Positions 18,533 to 27,280 of a stretch of 39,236 nt of DNA are shown in pieces (positions within the stretch are counted from its first letter, which is position 1; each line of letters starts with the position of its first letter). The stretch comes from Symploca sp. SIO2C1 (lineage in GTDB: Bacteria > Cyanobacteriota > Cyanobacteriia > Cyanobacteriales > Coleofasciculaceae), in NCBI GenBank assembly GCA_010692635.1, contig JAAHGL010000055.1, positions 1 to 39,236 on the forward strand, written 5' to 3'. The position numbers were made by a program, and so were the translations under genes. The notes beneath the pieces are model-generated. The model ran no database searches and was not told the origin of the DNA. It was given only the letters and a program-made list of their open reading frames with translations.

Positions 18533-20830
18533 TCACATCCACATGGGAAAAGGATTTAATTGTTCTTCTGTTAAAGACTCTGGTAACCAACCCATTTTCA
18601 CCGGCACATCATACAATCTTCCTGCCCCCAAGCGCTTCCACATATGGCGCATTCCTGGAATAATTACCTTAGCCACTCTCAAGCCAATATCAGGACGGGT
18701 CTGATCTAAAACTAACAGTTCTAAGCCATTTTGCTCAACAATTTGTTGACACAGTTTAACATCCTCTAATAAATCATTACTAGCTAAGGGCAAATAATCA
18801 CTACTCTTTTTCGGCATACTTTGACGATCACTAACCAGATAAGATTGATTCGTTAAAGTAGCCGTTTCCCACCATTGAATTGCCAGGGGATCAGCAGAAG
18901 GGGGATAGTTCGTGCTCCCATCATCCTTAAAAGATAGCACATTAGGTAAAATCTGATTAACCTCAGTTAAAGCTCGACTAATAGCAATTTTGGGTTCAAA
19001 ATGGGCTCCATATCCTAAAAGGATATCCTCCACTTCCCGATCTTTCCTGGAACTAATGGCAGCAAAACAAGGAATATTCAAATCACTGGTAATATCTAAC
19101 ACCCACAAATCCCGATCTAGGCTTTGGTAATATTGTTCTAAACTCTGAAAATAGGGTTCATCAAAACTAGCCAAATCTACGCTTTGCTTAGAAAGACGGT
19201 TATACCACCATAAGGCAACACAATCCCGTTCTACTATTTCCATAAATCCCTGTAAAATAGCTTCTTCTAAAGTATTTCCCGCCGCACAACCATTGGAGTC
19301 AGCCCAACAGTCTAGAGGAGAAGGTTGAGGATAACCGTAGTAACAGTAAACAGTAGGTAAATATTTAAACTCTTGCTCGGTTAAAGACCAAACAGGAGTC
19401 CAATCAATTTCTCTGACTTCATCAAAGGGTGCTGGTACTTTTTGAAACCAGCTTTGACAGCCAGCATTCCATTGTTCTCGCTCTTGGTATTGCTGCTCAC
19501 TAAAATTTAGGCACTGATGAGGATGAATAGCTTTATCTCCTAATTGTTGATAACTAGCCCTTTCCCTAACTTCATTTCCTTGAAATACTCCCGAGTAGCG
19601 TTCAATCGCTTCACCAAAACCACTTGCCCTGGCTTGACTATCGGTTCTGCCTTTGCCGGAACTTCTCCCGCCAATATTTTGCCGTAAATTAGCTAAATCA
19701 TCGAAAACATTGCGAAAATGATGTTTAGCAACATAAGTATTAATTAATCCCGGACTATTAATTTTGGTTAGTTCTCGAACAATACCGGTAATCGGGCTAA
19801 TATGATGTTGATATTTTTGCAAAGTTGCTTCTGGGGAACAAAACCGGTGTCCCCCGTCAGTAGTAAAGCTTTTTTGACGATGTCCTAAAACCACAGGTGA
19901 GGGTTGTTGATTTAACATTTGTCCACAACTAGGACATTGAGGGCGTTTAACCAGAATGTGGTTTTGAATTTGCAGGGTGAGGGTATCATAAGTCATCAAA
20001 TTCCCTGCTAATCTGGGATTGTTTTTTTGGACAATCCATTTAAAAACCTCTGTCGCAGCCATGGTTAAGGCATTTTGGATCGTAGCAGGGGAAAAACCAA
20101 GGGGCGGTGTTAAAGGGGTTGTAATCTGTTTGTGTCTACCAATAAACTCTTCAAGGGGTCGATTATCTCGCCAACGCTGGGCAAAACAATGCCAACATCC
20201 TGTTTGCTGAGGGTGAAATAGAGGACCAATCCAACTAATTGTTCCTAATGGTTTGAGCAACATCCAAGGGGTTTGAGATGTTAATGCTTGCTGATTAAAC
20301 TCCTCTAAGTAGGGATGGAGATAATCATCAGTTAAAATAATAGTTAAATCACCTTCGTCAGCTACTTGAATTTGGAGAGATTTTAAAATATTAATAAAAT
20401 CTTTCTCAGGAACTGAACTCAAGGATTTTACGGCAACCTTAGTTGATTGTAATTGCTGGCAGGCTTCAGTGGCAGAGATATTAAGATGATGGCAAAAAAT
20501 AGCTAAATCAGGAGGTGGGAATTCATTGCTTTCTAAAACATATCCCTGTTTGTGCAATTGAAATAGAGCTTGTTGAATTTGTATGCTAAAATTAAGTATT
20601 GATTGAAAAAAGTTAGAAGGCTCTTGAGTTAATGTCTGGTCTTCTAGAAGTTCTAGTTGAAGCAGATCAATAATTTCATCAACCTGACGTTGACCATCAA
20701 TTAATTTGACTAAGCGGCAGTAAAGAGCATCTTGAATACACACCGATTCTCTTTCAGAGACAAAAAATACGGTATCTGGCTCTAGAGTTTCAATTAAGTA
20801 GGCTGGATTAAGATAGGGTTGATTGAGCAT
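18533..20830 (-). CDS. TOMM cyclodehydratase: fused leader-binding/E1-like and YcaO domains
   Basis: This 765-residue protein has the architecture of fused azoline-forming enzymes such as the cyanobactin heterocyclases. Residues ~1-100 resemble the leader-peptide-binding winged helix, and ~100-330 the degenerate E1-like domain with a zinc tetrad (Cys212, Cys215 in CWHC; Cys299, Cys302 in CPSC). From ~350 comes the YcaO domain, with GRTDSQARASGFGEAIERY and GFMEIVERDCVALWW. YcaO enzymes use ATP to cyclise Cys/Ser/Thr of a precursor peptide. The C-terminus is PFPMWM rather than a clean PxPxP. ATG at 20830 is chosen over the upstream GTG (20842) because AGAGGTG lies nine bases before it. No precursor, dehydrogenase or protease gene is seen nearby. 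Confidence 0.88.
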   Translation of the reverse strand: MLNQPYLNPAYLIETLEPDTVFFVSERESVCIQDALYCRLVKLIDGQRQVDEIIDLLQLELLEDQTLTQEPSNFFQSILNFSIQIQQALFQLHKQGYVLESNEFPPPDLAIFCHHLNISATEACQQLQSTKVAVKSLSSVPEKDFINILKSLQIQVADEGDLTIILTDDYLHPYLEEFNQQALTSQTPWMLLKPLGTISWIGPLFHPQQTGCWHCFAQRWRDNRPLEEFIGRHKQITTPLTPPLGFSPATIQNALTMAATEVFKWIVQKNNPRLAGNLMTYDTLTLQIQNHILVKRPQCPSCGQMLNQQPSPVVLGHRQKSFTTDGGHRFCSPEATLQKYQHHISPITGIVRELTKINSPGLINTYVAKHHFRNVFDDLANLRQNIGGRSSGKGRTDSQARASGFGEAIERYSGVFQGNEVRERASYQQLGDKAIHPHQCLNFSEQQYQEREQWNAGCQSWFQKVPAPFDEVREIDWTPVWSLTEQEFKYLPTVYCYYGYPQPSPLDCWADSNGCAAGNTLEEAILQGFMEIVERDCVALWWYNRLSKQSVDLASFDEPYFQSLEQYYQSLDRDLWVLDITSDLNIPCFAAISSRKDREVEDILLGYGAHFEPKIAISRALTEVNQILPNVLSFKDDGSTNYPPSADPLAIQWWETATLTNQSYLVSDRQSMPKKSSDYLPLASNDLLEDVKLCQQIVEQNGLELLVLDQTRPDIGLRVAKVIIPGMRHMWKRLGAGRLYDVPVKMGWLPESLTEEQLNPFPMWM

Positions 20831-20888
20831 AGTAGTAAACACCTCTGATACTGATTCAAACTTTTTACGGTAAGTCCTAAACTCTTTC

Positions 20889-21950
20889 TTAATTCTTAGT
20901 TCTTAATTCACTATCGCACCATTGTAAAACTCGATTCCATGCCCACCATTGATCAGGATCTTGCCCTTGACGTTGGCAAGCTTTACTGCTTACATAACCT
21001 AGATGACCACCATGGGCAGTTAATAGTAAATCAATCGCTGAATTCTCAGCACAGGCAGCTTGCAAATCCGGTATAATTGTCGGGTCAAACATGGGATCAT
21101 CGGCAGCGTAAAGGATTAGAGTTGGTTTTTTGAGTTGAGGTAACAGATAAAGAGCATTACTAGCCTCGTAATACTCTTCCACCGAGGAGAAACCTAGTCG
21201 TTCAATCACAAGTTCGTGATCAAAGCCCCAAATACTGTTAGCTCTTTTAATTGCAGCAGGATCTATTGCCTCGGGGTGAGCTTGATGAATTCGCCGAGCT
21301 AGCTTTTTGAGTTCCCGCGCGATCGCTTTTTCTAAATGTTTACCTAGTGGTTGTTTGATTAGATAGGAAAGGGAACGGTTAGCATCCAGATTGGGACAAA
21401 TTACGGCCCCGCCCCCAATTTCTGATTCTTGTAATCCTAAATCCTGCCCCCAGCTAGCGATTGTTTGTCCGGCTTTAACCGCCCATAGCGCTAGTTGCCC
21501 TCCTAGGGAGAAACCTGTGAACCAGAAGGGGGCTGGGCAACCCATTTTTTTCGCCTCAGCAGCAATACGGACAAAATCCTCTCCTTCATATAAACCATCA
21601 GAAGTCAATGTGGGAGACAACTCAGCCGTTTTCCCGTGAGCACGCCAGTCAAAGAGCACTACTGCATAGCCTTGAGCAAAGGCTTTGCGCCCTAAAAGTC
21701 TCAGAAACCATTGGTTGTCAAGATTACCTGTAATCCCATAGGTGCCAACAATCGTGCCTTTAGGATGCTCAGGAGTAGCAACAATACCAAAAATAGGTAC
21801 ACCAGAAGCACCAGTAAAGATTCTCTCTTGGTAGAATGGTTCTGGTTCAGAAATGGTCATCTCCCATTTACGGCTGGCTTTTAAAGCGGTGTAGAGAGTC
21901 ATGGTTAAGCCATTTCTCAGCAACCGATGAGTATGGAAAGAATGGGTCAT
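20889..21950 (-). CDS. YheT-family alpha/beta hydrolase
   Basis: This 353-residue protein is a YheT/AB-hydrolase-4-type enzyme. Its nucleophile elbow is GFSLGG with Ser148. The acid lies in YAADDPMFDP and the histidine in AHGGHLGY. The oxyanion-side motif VLFDWRAHGKT is also typical. The substrate is unknown; relatives are putative esterases or lipases. ATG at 21950 (MTHSFHTHRLLRNG) matches the usual start; a GTG 18 bases upstream is possible. It lies 58 bases upstream of the TOMM cyclodehydratase gene on the same strand, so the two may be co-transcribed, but a joint function is not implied by family knowledge. Confidence 0.85.
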   Translation of the reverse strand: MTHSFHTHRLLRNGLTMTLYTALKASRKWEMTISEPEPFYQERIFTGASGVPIFGIVATPEHPKGTIVGTYGITGNLDNQWFLRLLGRKAFAQGYAVVLFDWRAHGKTAELSPTLTSDGLYEGEDFVRIAAEAKKMGCPAPFWFTGFSLGGQLALWAVKAGQTIASWGQDLGLQESEIGGGAVICPNLDANRSLSYLIKQPLGKHLEKAIARELKKLARRIHQAHPEAIDPAAIKRANSIWGFDHELVIERLGFSSVEEYYEASNALYLLPQLKKPTLILYAADDPMFDPTIIPDLQAACAENSAIDLLLTAHGGHLGYVSSKACQRQGQDPDQWWAWNRVLQWCDSELRTKN

Positions 21951-22190
21951 AATTATGGGGAGATGCACTAATGGTCAATGGTTAATTGCTTTTTTTCCCT
22001 GATCTATGAAGCAGTCTTAGGAAAAATGAGGATGAGATTATAGGCAATTAAACTTCACATCATAATACCTAAGTAAGATTTTCGCTCTGGTTAGCGCTAA
22101 CCTTAATAGTACTGTGCTGGTAAAGACCATTTACTCGTCAAACTAGCCAGAGTCTACACCTTCGATAAACCCTAACTCATCAGTTCATTC
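21951..22190. promoter_or_regulatory. Divergent promoter region, hydrolase / YdcF-like
   Basis: About 240 bases separate two divergent genes and must hold both promoters. A palindromic TTAGCGCTAA lies near 22092-22101. I see no heptamer array and no convincing promoter boxes. Confidence 0.4.
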
Positions 22191-22802
22191 ATGCTTTTGA
22201 GGATTTATCCCCGTAAGCAACGATACTTGTTTACTAAACCTCGACACTCTCCATTGAAGTTACTTCCCTGGTTGATACCAGTACTAGCGGTTGTGCTCTT
22301 CTGTGGCTACAGGGAAATCAAGAGCTATGTTGTGCAACCGGAAGCCATCTTTGTCTTGGGAGGAGCAGAGGAGCGAGAGTCATTTGCTGCTAAATTTGCT
22401 AAGCTCCATCCAGAGCTAGATATTTGGGTATCTTCCGGTAGTCCAGAATGGTACACTCAAAAGATATTTGCTAAAGCTGGAATTATCCAAGAGCGCTTAC
22501 ATATAGACCGTCGAGCTGTAGACACAGTGACAAATTTCACAACTTTGGTGGATGAGTTGCAAGCTGAGGGGATTGATAGCGTTTATTTAGTTACCTCAGA
22601 CGATCATATGCGCCGTGCTCGCGTGATTGGTGAAATTGTCTTTGGTAGTCGGGGAATTATCTTAGAGCCTTTACCGGTTACTTCAGGACGTTCCCCTGAA
22701 CCTATTGATAAGTCCTTTCGAGATGGCTTAAGAGCTATCCTCTGGTTAGCAACTGGCCATACAGGTGCTACCCTAGGTCAGACATCAGATAGTGATCATT
22801 AG
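22191..22802 (+). CDS. YdcF/ElyC-like (DUF218) membrane-anchored protein
   Basis: The 203-residue protein has one N-terminal membrane segment (about 25-43, LPWLIPVLAVVLFCGY) after a basic stretch. It then has the DUF218 fold: AIFVLGGAEER at the first strand, VSSGSPEW, DTVTNFTTLVDEL and YLVTSDDHMRRA, the conserved histidine/arginine turn. DUF218 proteins such as SanA and ElyC act in envelope or peptidoglycan maintenance; the exact role here is unknown. The start at 22191 places the basic residues directly before the membrane segment. It is monocistronic, followed by a composite repeat. Confidence 0.85.
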   Translation: MLLRIYPRKQRYLFTKPRHSPLKLLPWLIPVLAVVLFCGYREIKSYVVQPEAIFVLGGAEERESFAAKFAKLHPELDIWVSSGSPEWYTQKIFAKAGIIQERLHIDRRAVDTVTNFTTLVDELQAEGIDSVYLVTSDDHMRRARVIGEIVFGSRGIILEPLPVTSGRSPEPIDKSFRDGLRAILWLATGHTGATLGQTSDSDH

Positions 22803-22842
22803 TTAGGGTTTGCCTCATCGAGTCCATAGATTCTGGTTTTGA

Positions 22843-22980
22843 AGTAATGAGTAATGAGTAATGAGTAATGAGTAATGAGCATGTTTAGGGACTTCCGCCC
22901 CAAAAAGAAGGAGAAAAACAAGTCAGTTTCCCTTGGAGCCTTCTGCCTTCTGCCCTCTGCCTTCTGCCTTTTTTCTCAAG
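22843..22980 (+). repeat. Composite dispersed repeat (AGTAATG + GCCTTCT heptamers)
   Basis: AGTAATG heptamers (22843-22880) are followed by a segment containing GGGACTTCCGCCCCAAAAAG, then GCCTTCT/GCCCTCT heptamers and a TTTTTTCTCAAG tail. The same blocks in the same order occur at 721-830. Part of the GCCTTCT block also appears at 26466-26505. No gene is present between 22803 and 23050. Confidence 0.85.
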
Positions 22981-23050
22981 AGCAATCAAGGTAAAGTTAA
23001 CTTATGGATAAATTTCCCCAGGTAGGGAGCAAGCAAAAACAGAAAAACTA

Positions 23051-23839
23051 ATGGCATCTGAACGAATTACTATTTTATCAAGTAGAGAAATTGAGAAAAT
23101 GCGTCGGGCTGGAAGTTTGGCAGCTCAACTTTTAGACTATTTGGAACCAATGGTGAAGCCGGGAGTTAGCACTCAGGAACTCAATGATGAAGCAGAGCAA
23201 TGGACTAAAGCTCATGGAGCTAAAAGTGCTCCCCTTGGTTACAACGGCTTTCCCAAATCTATTTGCACTAGTGTCAACGAAGTTGTTTGTCATGGCATCC
23301 CCAACAAGAAGCAAATTCTCCAGGATGGAGACATTATCAATATTGATGTCACCCCAATTGTTGATGGTTTCCATGGGGATACTTCCAAAACTTTCTTTGT
23401 AGGTACGCCCTCGCCCTTAGCCAAAAAGTTGGTAGAGGTTACCCTCGAATGTATGATGCGGGGAATTGCTGTAGTTAAACCAGGGGCAAGGATTGGAGAT
23501 ATTGGTGCAGCAATTCAAGAATATGCCGAAGCTGAAGGGTTTTCGGTAGTACGAGATTTTGTCGGACATGGAGTTGGTAGAATTTTCCATACAGCTCCCC
23601 AGATTCCCCATTATGGCAAGCGAGGCAAGGGTAAGAAACTCCGTACTGGTATGGTATTCACCATTGAGCCGATGATTAATGAAGGTACCTGGGAAGTGGA
23701 GGTTATGGCTGATAAGTGGACAGCACTCACTCTCGATCGCAAACTTTCAGCTCAATTTGAGCATACAATTGCAGTTACTCCCGATGGTGTGGAAATTTTG
23801 ACTCTGCGTGAAGAAGTAGCCCAAAGGGAATCAGCTTAG
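23051..23839 (+). CDS. map: Type I methionine aminopeptidase
   Basis: MAP removes the initiator methionine from nascent proteins. The 262-residue length and all five metal ligands fit the family: Asp99 (NIDV), Asp110 (HGDTSKTF), His173 (GHGVG), Glu206 (TIEPM) and Glu237 (QFEHT). The substrate histidine is His81 in CHGIPN. It lacks an N-terminal SH3-like/zinc extension, as is usual for short type Ia enzymes. Cyanobacteria commonly have several map paralogues, so this may be one of a set. ATG at 23051 is in the expected position. A stand-alone gene between repeat-bearing gaps. Confidence 0.95.
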   Translation: MASERITILSSREIEKMRRAGSLAAQLLDYLEPMVKPGVSTQELNDEAEQWTKAHGAKSAPLGYNGFPKSICTSVNEVVCHGIPNKKQILQDGDIINIDVTPIVDGFHGDTSKTFFVGTPSPLAKKLVEVTLECMMRGIAVVKPGARIGDIGAAIQEYAEAEGFSVVRDFVGHGVGRIFHTAPQIPHYGKRGKGKKLRTGMVFTIEPMINEGTWEVEVMADKWTALTLDRKLSAQFEHTIAVTPDGVEILTLREEVAQRESA

Positions 23840-23976
23840 GGAATTGATAATTGATAATTGACAATTGATTAATTTGGTTTAAGACCTCTCTTTTATCAAT
23901 CTTATTGCTTGATTGAAGAAGTAATTGTCCATTGTCAATTTTTGAACATTAGACTTTTGGCATTGCCTCGATAACC
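23840..23976. repeat. AT-rich heptamer repeat gap
   Basis: AATTGAT/AATTGAC units (23843-23870) are followed by TTAATTTGGTTTAAGACCTCT, whose complement resembles the leader of mnmE near 1150-1167. No gene is seen. Confidence 0.6.
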
Positions 23977-24570
23977 ATGAAAGCTGCGAAGTATGTCTGG
24001 GGAATAGGATTGAGTCGAACAGGAACAACTTCCCTAGCTCAAGCCTTAGGTATTTTGGGCTATAAGACCATTCACTATCCTCTATATTTCGAGGAGATCA
24101 AAGGATTCAGAGCTGCCACTGATATTACAATTTTGCTGTGGCTAGAAACTTTGGATCAAAAATACCCAGGCTCAAAGTTTATTTGGACAGAACGGGATAT
24201 CAATAGTTGGTTGACTTCCTGCGAAAAACACCTAGCTCGCTCAAACCCAGATGCTAGAATGCTAGAAATCAGGCAACAATGTTTCGGCTGTACAGATTTT
24301 GATCAAAAGTTATACCTACAGGCATACCAGTACCACCTTGCCCAAGTTGAAGAGTACTTCCGCGATCGCCCTCAAGACTTTTTGAAAATTGATATTATAG
24401 CTGGTCAAGGCTGGGAATTACTTTGCCCATTCTTGGGTAAGTCAATTCCCAAGAAACCATTCCCTTATTTACATAATTCATCTAGAAATAAAATTTTAGT
24501 ATTTATTGATTCAATTGTTGAATCAATAAAGTTGTTGTTAGTTTCTGCCAAGGCTCGTATTCGTCATTAA
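23977..24570 (+). CDS. Sulfotransferase-family protein
   Basis: The 197-residue protein has the PAPS-binding 5'-phosphosulfate loop GLSRTGTTSL near residues 11-20 and the second-half motif KFIWTERDINSWLTS. Both are typical of the short Sulfotransfer_4-type proteins found in cyanobacteria and eukaryotes. The acceptor is unknown. The C-terminal ~30 residues are lysine/arginine-rich and hydrophobic (LVFIDSIVESIKLLLVSAKARI), possibly a membrane-associated tail. The start ATG at 23977 precedes the first strand directly. It faces the ABA4-like gene with only ~50 bases between the ends. Confidence 0.82.
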   Translation: MKAAKYVWGIGLSRTGTTSLAQALGILGYKTIHYPLYFEEIKGFRAATDITILLWLETLDQKYPGSKFIWTERDINSWLTSCEKHLARSNPDARMLEIRQQCFGCTDFDQKLYLQAYQYHLAQVEEYFRDRPQDFLKIDIIAGQGWELLCPFLGKSIPKKPFPYLHNSSRNKILVFIDSIVESIKLLLVSAKARIRH

Positions 24571-24577
24571 CTGATCC

Positions 24578-24595
24578 CTATCCTAAGAAGGATAG
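24578..24595. terminator. Small hairpin between convergent genes
   Basis: CTATCCT-AAGA-AGGATAG forms a perfect seven-pair stem between the sulfotransferase and ABA4-like genes. There is no clear T run on either side, so intrinsic termination is only a possibility. Confidence 0.35.
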
Positions 24596-24623
24596 AGATG
24601 ACCGCAGACTTTTGTTACATTCT

Positions 24624-25076
24624 TCAGGTTTGGAGAGTTGCCGCATCTGACTCAGCAGGGGAAGCAAATCTTTGGGTAATCCAAACGGTAACAATGTGGG
24701 ATAACAATCCCATAGGTCCGGCAAATAAGCAGAGGAGAAGGGAGTGAACTGTCCAGGTGTCAGTACGTTGACCTTCTAAGTAAATGTAGCGTCCTACAAA
24801 CAAATCCATCACCAGAAAATGTACCCATCCAGTAGCTGCTGCCGTTTCGTCCGCAAAAAATCGAGCAATATCAGCCACTTGCGGATTAGACAAAGCTGCG
24901 GCAGATTCTGGGGTAATGCTGCTAATGAACAAATACAAATATAAACCCACCAAAGGAATAAAGGCAAGATAAGAAGTCATAACTTTGCGAGTCACTCCCC
25001 AGTTAGGTAGTACAATCATCAGCAACCAGAAAGGTAGAACAAAGATATTGGCAATATTGAAAAGTTGAGCGATCAT
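24624..25076 (-). CDS. ABA4-like integral membrane protein (DUF4281)
   Basis: The 150-residue protein has about four membrane helices and the family pattern: NIFVLPFWLLMIVLPNW at the start, GWVHFLVMDLFVGRYIY in the middle and FAGPMGLL near the end. The plant homologue ABA4 is needed for neoxanthin formation, so a carotenoid-related role is a reasonable guess in cyanobacteria, but it is not shown by the sequence. ATG at 25076 gives the expected beginning. Divergent from the acylphosphatase gene. Confidence 0.85.
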   Translation of the reverse strand: MIAQLFNIANIFVLPFWLLMIVLPNWGVTRKVMTSYLAFIPLVGLYLYLFISSITPESAAALSNPQVADIARFFADETAAATGWVHFLVMDLFVGRYIYLEGQRTDTWTVHSLLLCLFAGPMGLLSHIVTVWITQRFASPAESDAATLQT

Positions 25077-25171
25077 AATATTAAGTAAGGGGATACAAGG
25101 GTGACTATTTGCAATTCTACTGTCCTAATTGAGTAGAATTTGATTTAGTGTCGTCAATAATTGATTTGTCA

Positions 25172-25468
25172 ATGCCAAACTCATCAATGCCACTGGAGTC
25201 AATCCGTGCCCATGTTTTCGTTTCTGGAAGGGTTCAAGGAGTTGGCTATCGGTATTCTACAATGTTGCAGGCAAAGCATTTAGGGATAAGTGGCTGGGTG
25301 CGAAATCTTTTGGATAAACGAGTCGAAGCAGTTTTTGAAGGGACTCAGGTTGCGGTTGAAGCAATGGTTCGTTGGTGTCATACTGGACCATTAAATGCTG
25401 GGGTTAATGATGTTATGGTTAAGTACGAAACTCCTGAAGGAATGCAAGGATTTGAAATTAAACGTTAA
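25172..25468 (+). CDS. acyP: Acylphosphatase
   Basis: Acylphosphatase hydrolyses carboxyl-phosphate bonds of small acyl phosphates in the cytoplasm. The 98-residue product, counted from ATG 25172, carries the family signature GRVQGVGYR with catalytic Arg27, and GWVRN with catalytic Asn45. An in-frame GTG at 25148 would add eight residues without similarity, so the ATG is preferred. The ending GFEIKR is normal. About 100 bases separate it from menB on the same strand; co-transcription is possible. Confidence 0.93.
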   Translation: MPNSSMPLESIRAHVFVSGRVQGVGYRYSTMLQAKHLGISGWVRNLLDKRVEAVFEGTQVAVEAMVRWCHTGPLNAGVNDVMVKYETPEGMQGFEIKR

Positions 25469-25564
25469 CAAGAATTGAGAATTTTGCTTACAAGGTAGAG
25501 ATTATCCTGTACAGTTGTTCCTGAATTAGCGGAAACTCAGATAGCAACTACACTTGATACTGCG

Positions 25565-26398
25565 ATGCAAATTGACTGGCAAACCACTAAAACCTACGAA
25601 GACATCTTCTATCACAAAACTGACGGTATTGCCAAAATCACGATCAATCGTCCTCACAAACGCAATGCTTTCCGTCCGAAAACCGTATTTGAACTCTACG
25701 ATGCTTTCTGTGATGCTCGTGAAGACTCGCGGATTGGTGTTGTCTTGTTGACTGGAGCAGGACCTCACACCGATGGGAAATACGCTTTTTGTGCTGGTGG
25801 GGATCAATCGGTGCGGGGTAAGGCTGGATATGTGGATAATGAAGGCGTTCCTCGTTTAAATGTTCTGGATTTACAACGGTTAATTCGCTCCATGCCTAAG
25901 GTGGTGATTGCCCTGGTAGCTGGGTATGCTATTGGTGGTGGTCATGTCTTACATTTGATTTGTGACTTAACTATTGCTGCAGACAATGCTATCTTTGGTC
26001 AAACTGGACCAAAAGTTGGCAGTTTTGATGGTGGGTTTGGTGCTAGTTATCTTGCCAGAATTGTTGGTCAAAAAAAAGCGCGAGAAATTTGGTTCCTTTG
26101 CCGACAGTACACAGCATCTCAAGCCTTGGATATGGGTTTAGTTAACTGTGTTGTACCTGTAGAAAAGTTGGAAGCAGAAGGTATCCAATGGGCCCAGGAA
26201 ATTTTGGCAAAGAGCCCGATTGCGATCCGTTGCTTGAAAGCCGCTTTTAATGCTGACTGCGACGGTCAAGCGGGTCTCCAAGAACTTGCTGGTAATGCTA
26301 CTTTACTCTACTACATGACGGAAGAAGGAGCAGAAGGAAAACAAGCTTTTCTAGAAAAGCGCCCACCTGATTTTCGTCAATATCCTTGGTTACCTTGA
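25565..26398 (+). CDS. menB: 1,4-dihydroxy-2-naphthoyl-CoA synthase
   Basis: MenB closes the second ring in naphthoquinone synthesis; in cyanobacteria the end product is phylloquinone of photosystem I. The 277-residue protein is a crotonase-fold enzyme with the MenB-specific segments [27 protein letters not shown] and [19 protein letters not shown], and the characteristic end [16 protein letters not shown]. It looks complete and well conserved. ATG at 25565 gives [14 protein letters not shown], the usual start. No other men genes are within the window. Confidence 0.97.
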   Translation: MQIDWQTTKTYEDIFYHKTDGIAKITINRPHKRNAFRPKTVFELYDAFCDAREDSRIGVVLLTGAGPHTDGKYAFCAGGDQSVRGKAGYVDNEGVPRLNVLDLQRLIRSMPKVVIALVAGYAIGGGHVLHLICDLTIAADNAIFGQTGPKVGSFDGGFGASYLARIVGQKKAREIWFLCRQYTASQALDMGLVNCVVPVEKLEAEGIQWAQEILAKSPIAIRCLKAAFNADCDGQAGLQELAGNATLLYYMTEEGAEGKQAFLEKRPPDFRQYPWLP

Positions 26399-26465
26399 AG
26401 TAAAGTTGTTGCAGTATTAGCAACTAACCAACGGGTGAGGTAAGAAACAAGCCAAATCCTCTTCC

Positions 26466-26505
26466 CTCCTGCCTTCTGCCTCCTACCTCGGAGCCTTGTT
26501 TCTTG
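26466..26505. repeat. GCCTTCT-type heptamer fragment
   Basis: CTGCCTTCTGCCTCCTACCTCGG and its tail resemble the right half of the composite repeats at 721-830 and 22843-22980, between menB and the ADP-ribosylglycohydrolase fragment. Confidence 0.55.
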
Positions 26506-26515
26506 AAAGGATATT

Positions 26516-26971
26516 TTATCCCCATAGCTTACCTGACTCGGCTAGCAGTTCTAACATCTTTCCATCATCATTCAAACCTGTCCGACCTGATAACTTATCC
26601 AACCACCTTACCGGAATTTGTGCTTTACCGTACAATGCACCCACTGCTGTTCCAACAATGGCGGCGATTGTATCATTGTCTTTTGTATCATTGACAGCAC
26701 GCACAATTGCTTCTTCAAAGTTACCTCCATGCTTCATCAAAATATAAATGACGCTGGGGACAGTTTCTAACAAATAAGCGCCAGAGTACCAACTATTGCA
26801 GGCTTGTTCAACTGATAAGACCTTTTGGTATGCCTGAGTCACTTTTTCGGACACAAATTTCCAAATTGGACCTTCATACTCAGTGAAATCTCCTCCTCTT
26901 GGTCGATACAAATTTGTTTCTAATTCTTTTGCTACTGTAATGTACATGGCGTAATGCTCAGAGATATCCAT
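26516..26971 (-). pseudogene. ADP-ribosylglycohydrolase family protein, C-terminal fragment
   Basis: The 151-residue frame holds the C-terminal part of an ADP-ribosylglycohydrolase. AIVRAVNDTKDNDTIAAIVG carries the metal-binding aspartates of the second conserved region, followed by GALYGKAQIPVRWLDKL. Intact proteins are about 300 residues and begin with another acidic metal-binding motif that is absent here. The frame is open for a few codons before the ATG but shows no family sequence. It is therefore 5'-truncated and unlikely to be active alone. The truncation lies just beside the CACAAAG-type repeat at 27021. Confidence 0.75.
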
Positions 26972-27020
26972 TTGTTTGGTGGTGATTAGGTTTGCGATCG
27001 CATTTCAGTGTTAAAATTAG

Positions 27021-27050
27021 AACCACAAAGGCACAAAGAGCACAAAGATT
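27021..27050 (+). repeat. CACAAAG-type repeat, copy 1 (direct)
   Basis: AACCACAAAGGCACAAAG followed by AGCACAAAGATT. Further copies: 27992 (inverted), 28037 (direct), 28450 (inverted) and 28491 (direct). Confidence 0.85.
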
Positions 27051-27073
27051 AAAGGAAAGTGCCAGGAAATTTA

Positions 27074-27205
27074 AAGCATTTCACCACTACACAGTTTTGG
27101 GAATATTACCGTCAGTTACCACAGGAAATTCAAGAATTAGCAGATAGGAATTATGATTTGCTCAAGCAAGTCCCAAACATCCATCAAAAATCTTTAGCTT
27201 CATAG
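27074..27205 (+). pseudogene. RelE/ParE-like toxin, N-terminal remnant
   Basis: The frame reads FTTTQFWEYYRQLP, then QEIQELADRNYDLLK, matching the start of a cyanobacterial RelE/ParE-superfamily protein (x-x-FWxxYxxLPxxIQxLADKNFxLLK). The expected next residues (SPKHPS) are in another frame after CAAGTCCC near 27170, and the current frame stops at 27203. There is no start codon and no C-terminal half. A dead fragment. Confidence 0.55.
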
Positions 27206-27280
27206 AGTGGTACGTTTGCTTATCAGCAACGCAGCCTACAAGATCGCGATCGCACTAGCTGAGGCCGGAGGCGATCATAC

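Noticed and set aside
22085-22190. Possible tRNA or structured RNA in the gap before the YdcF-like gene
   Set aside because: A short palindrome is present but no cloverleaf, T-loop or anticodon arm can be built.
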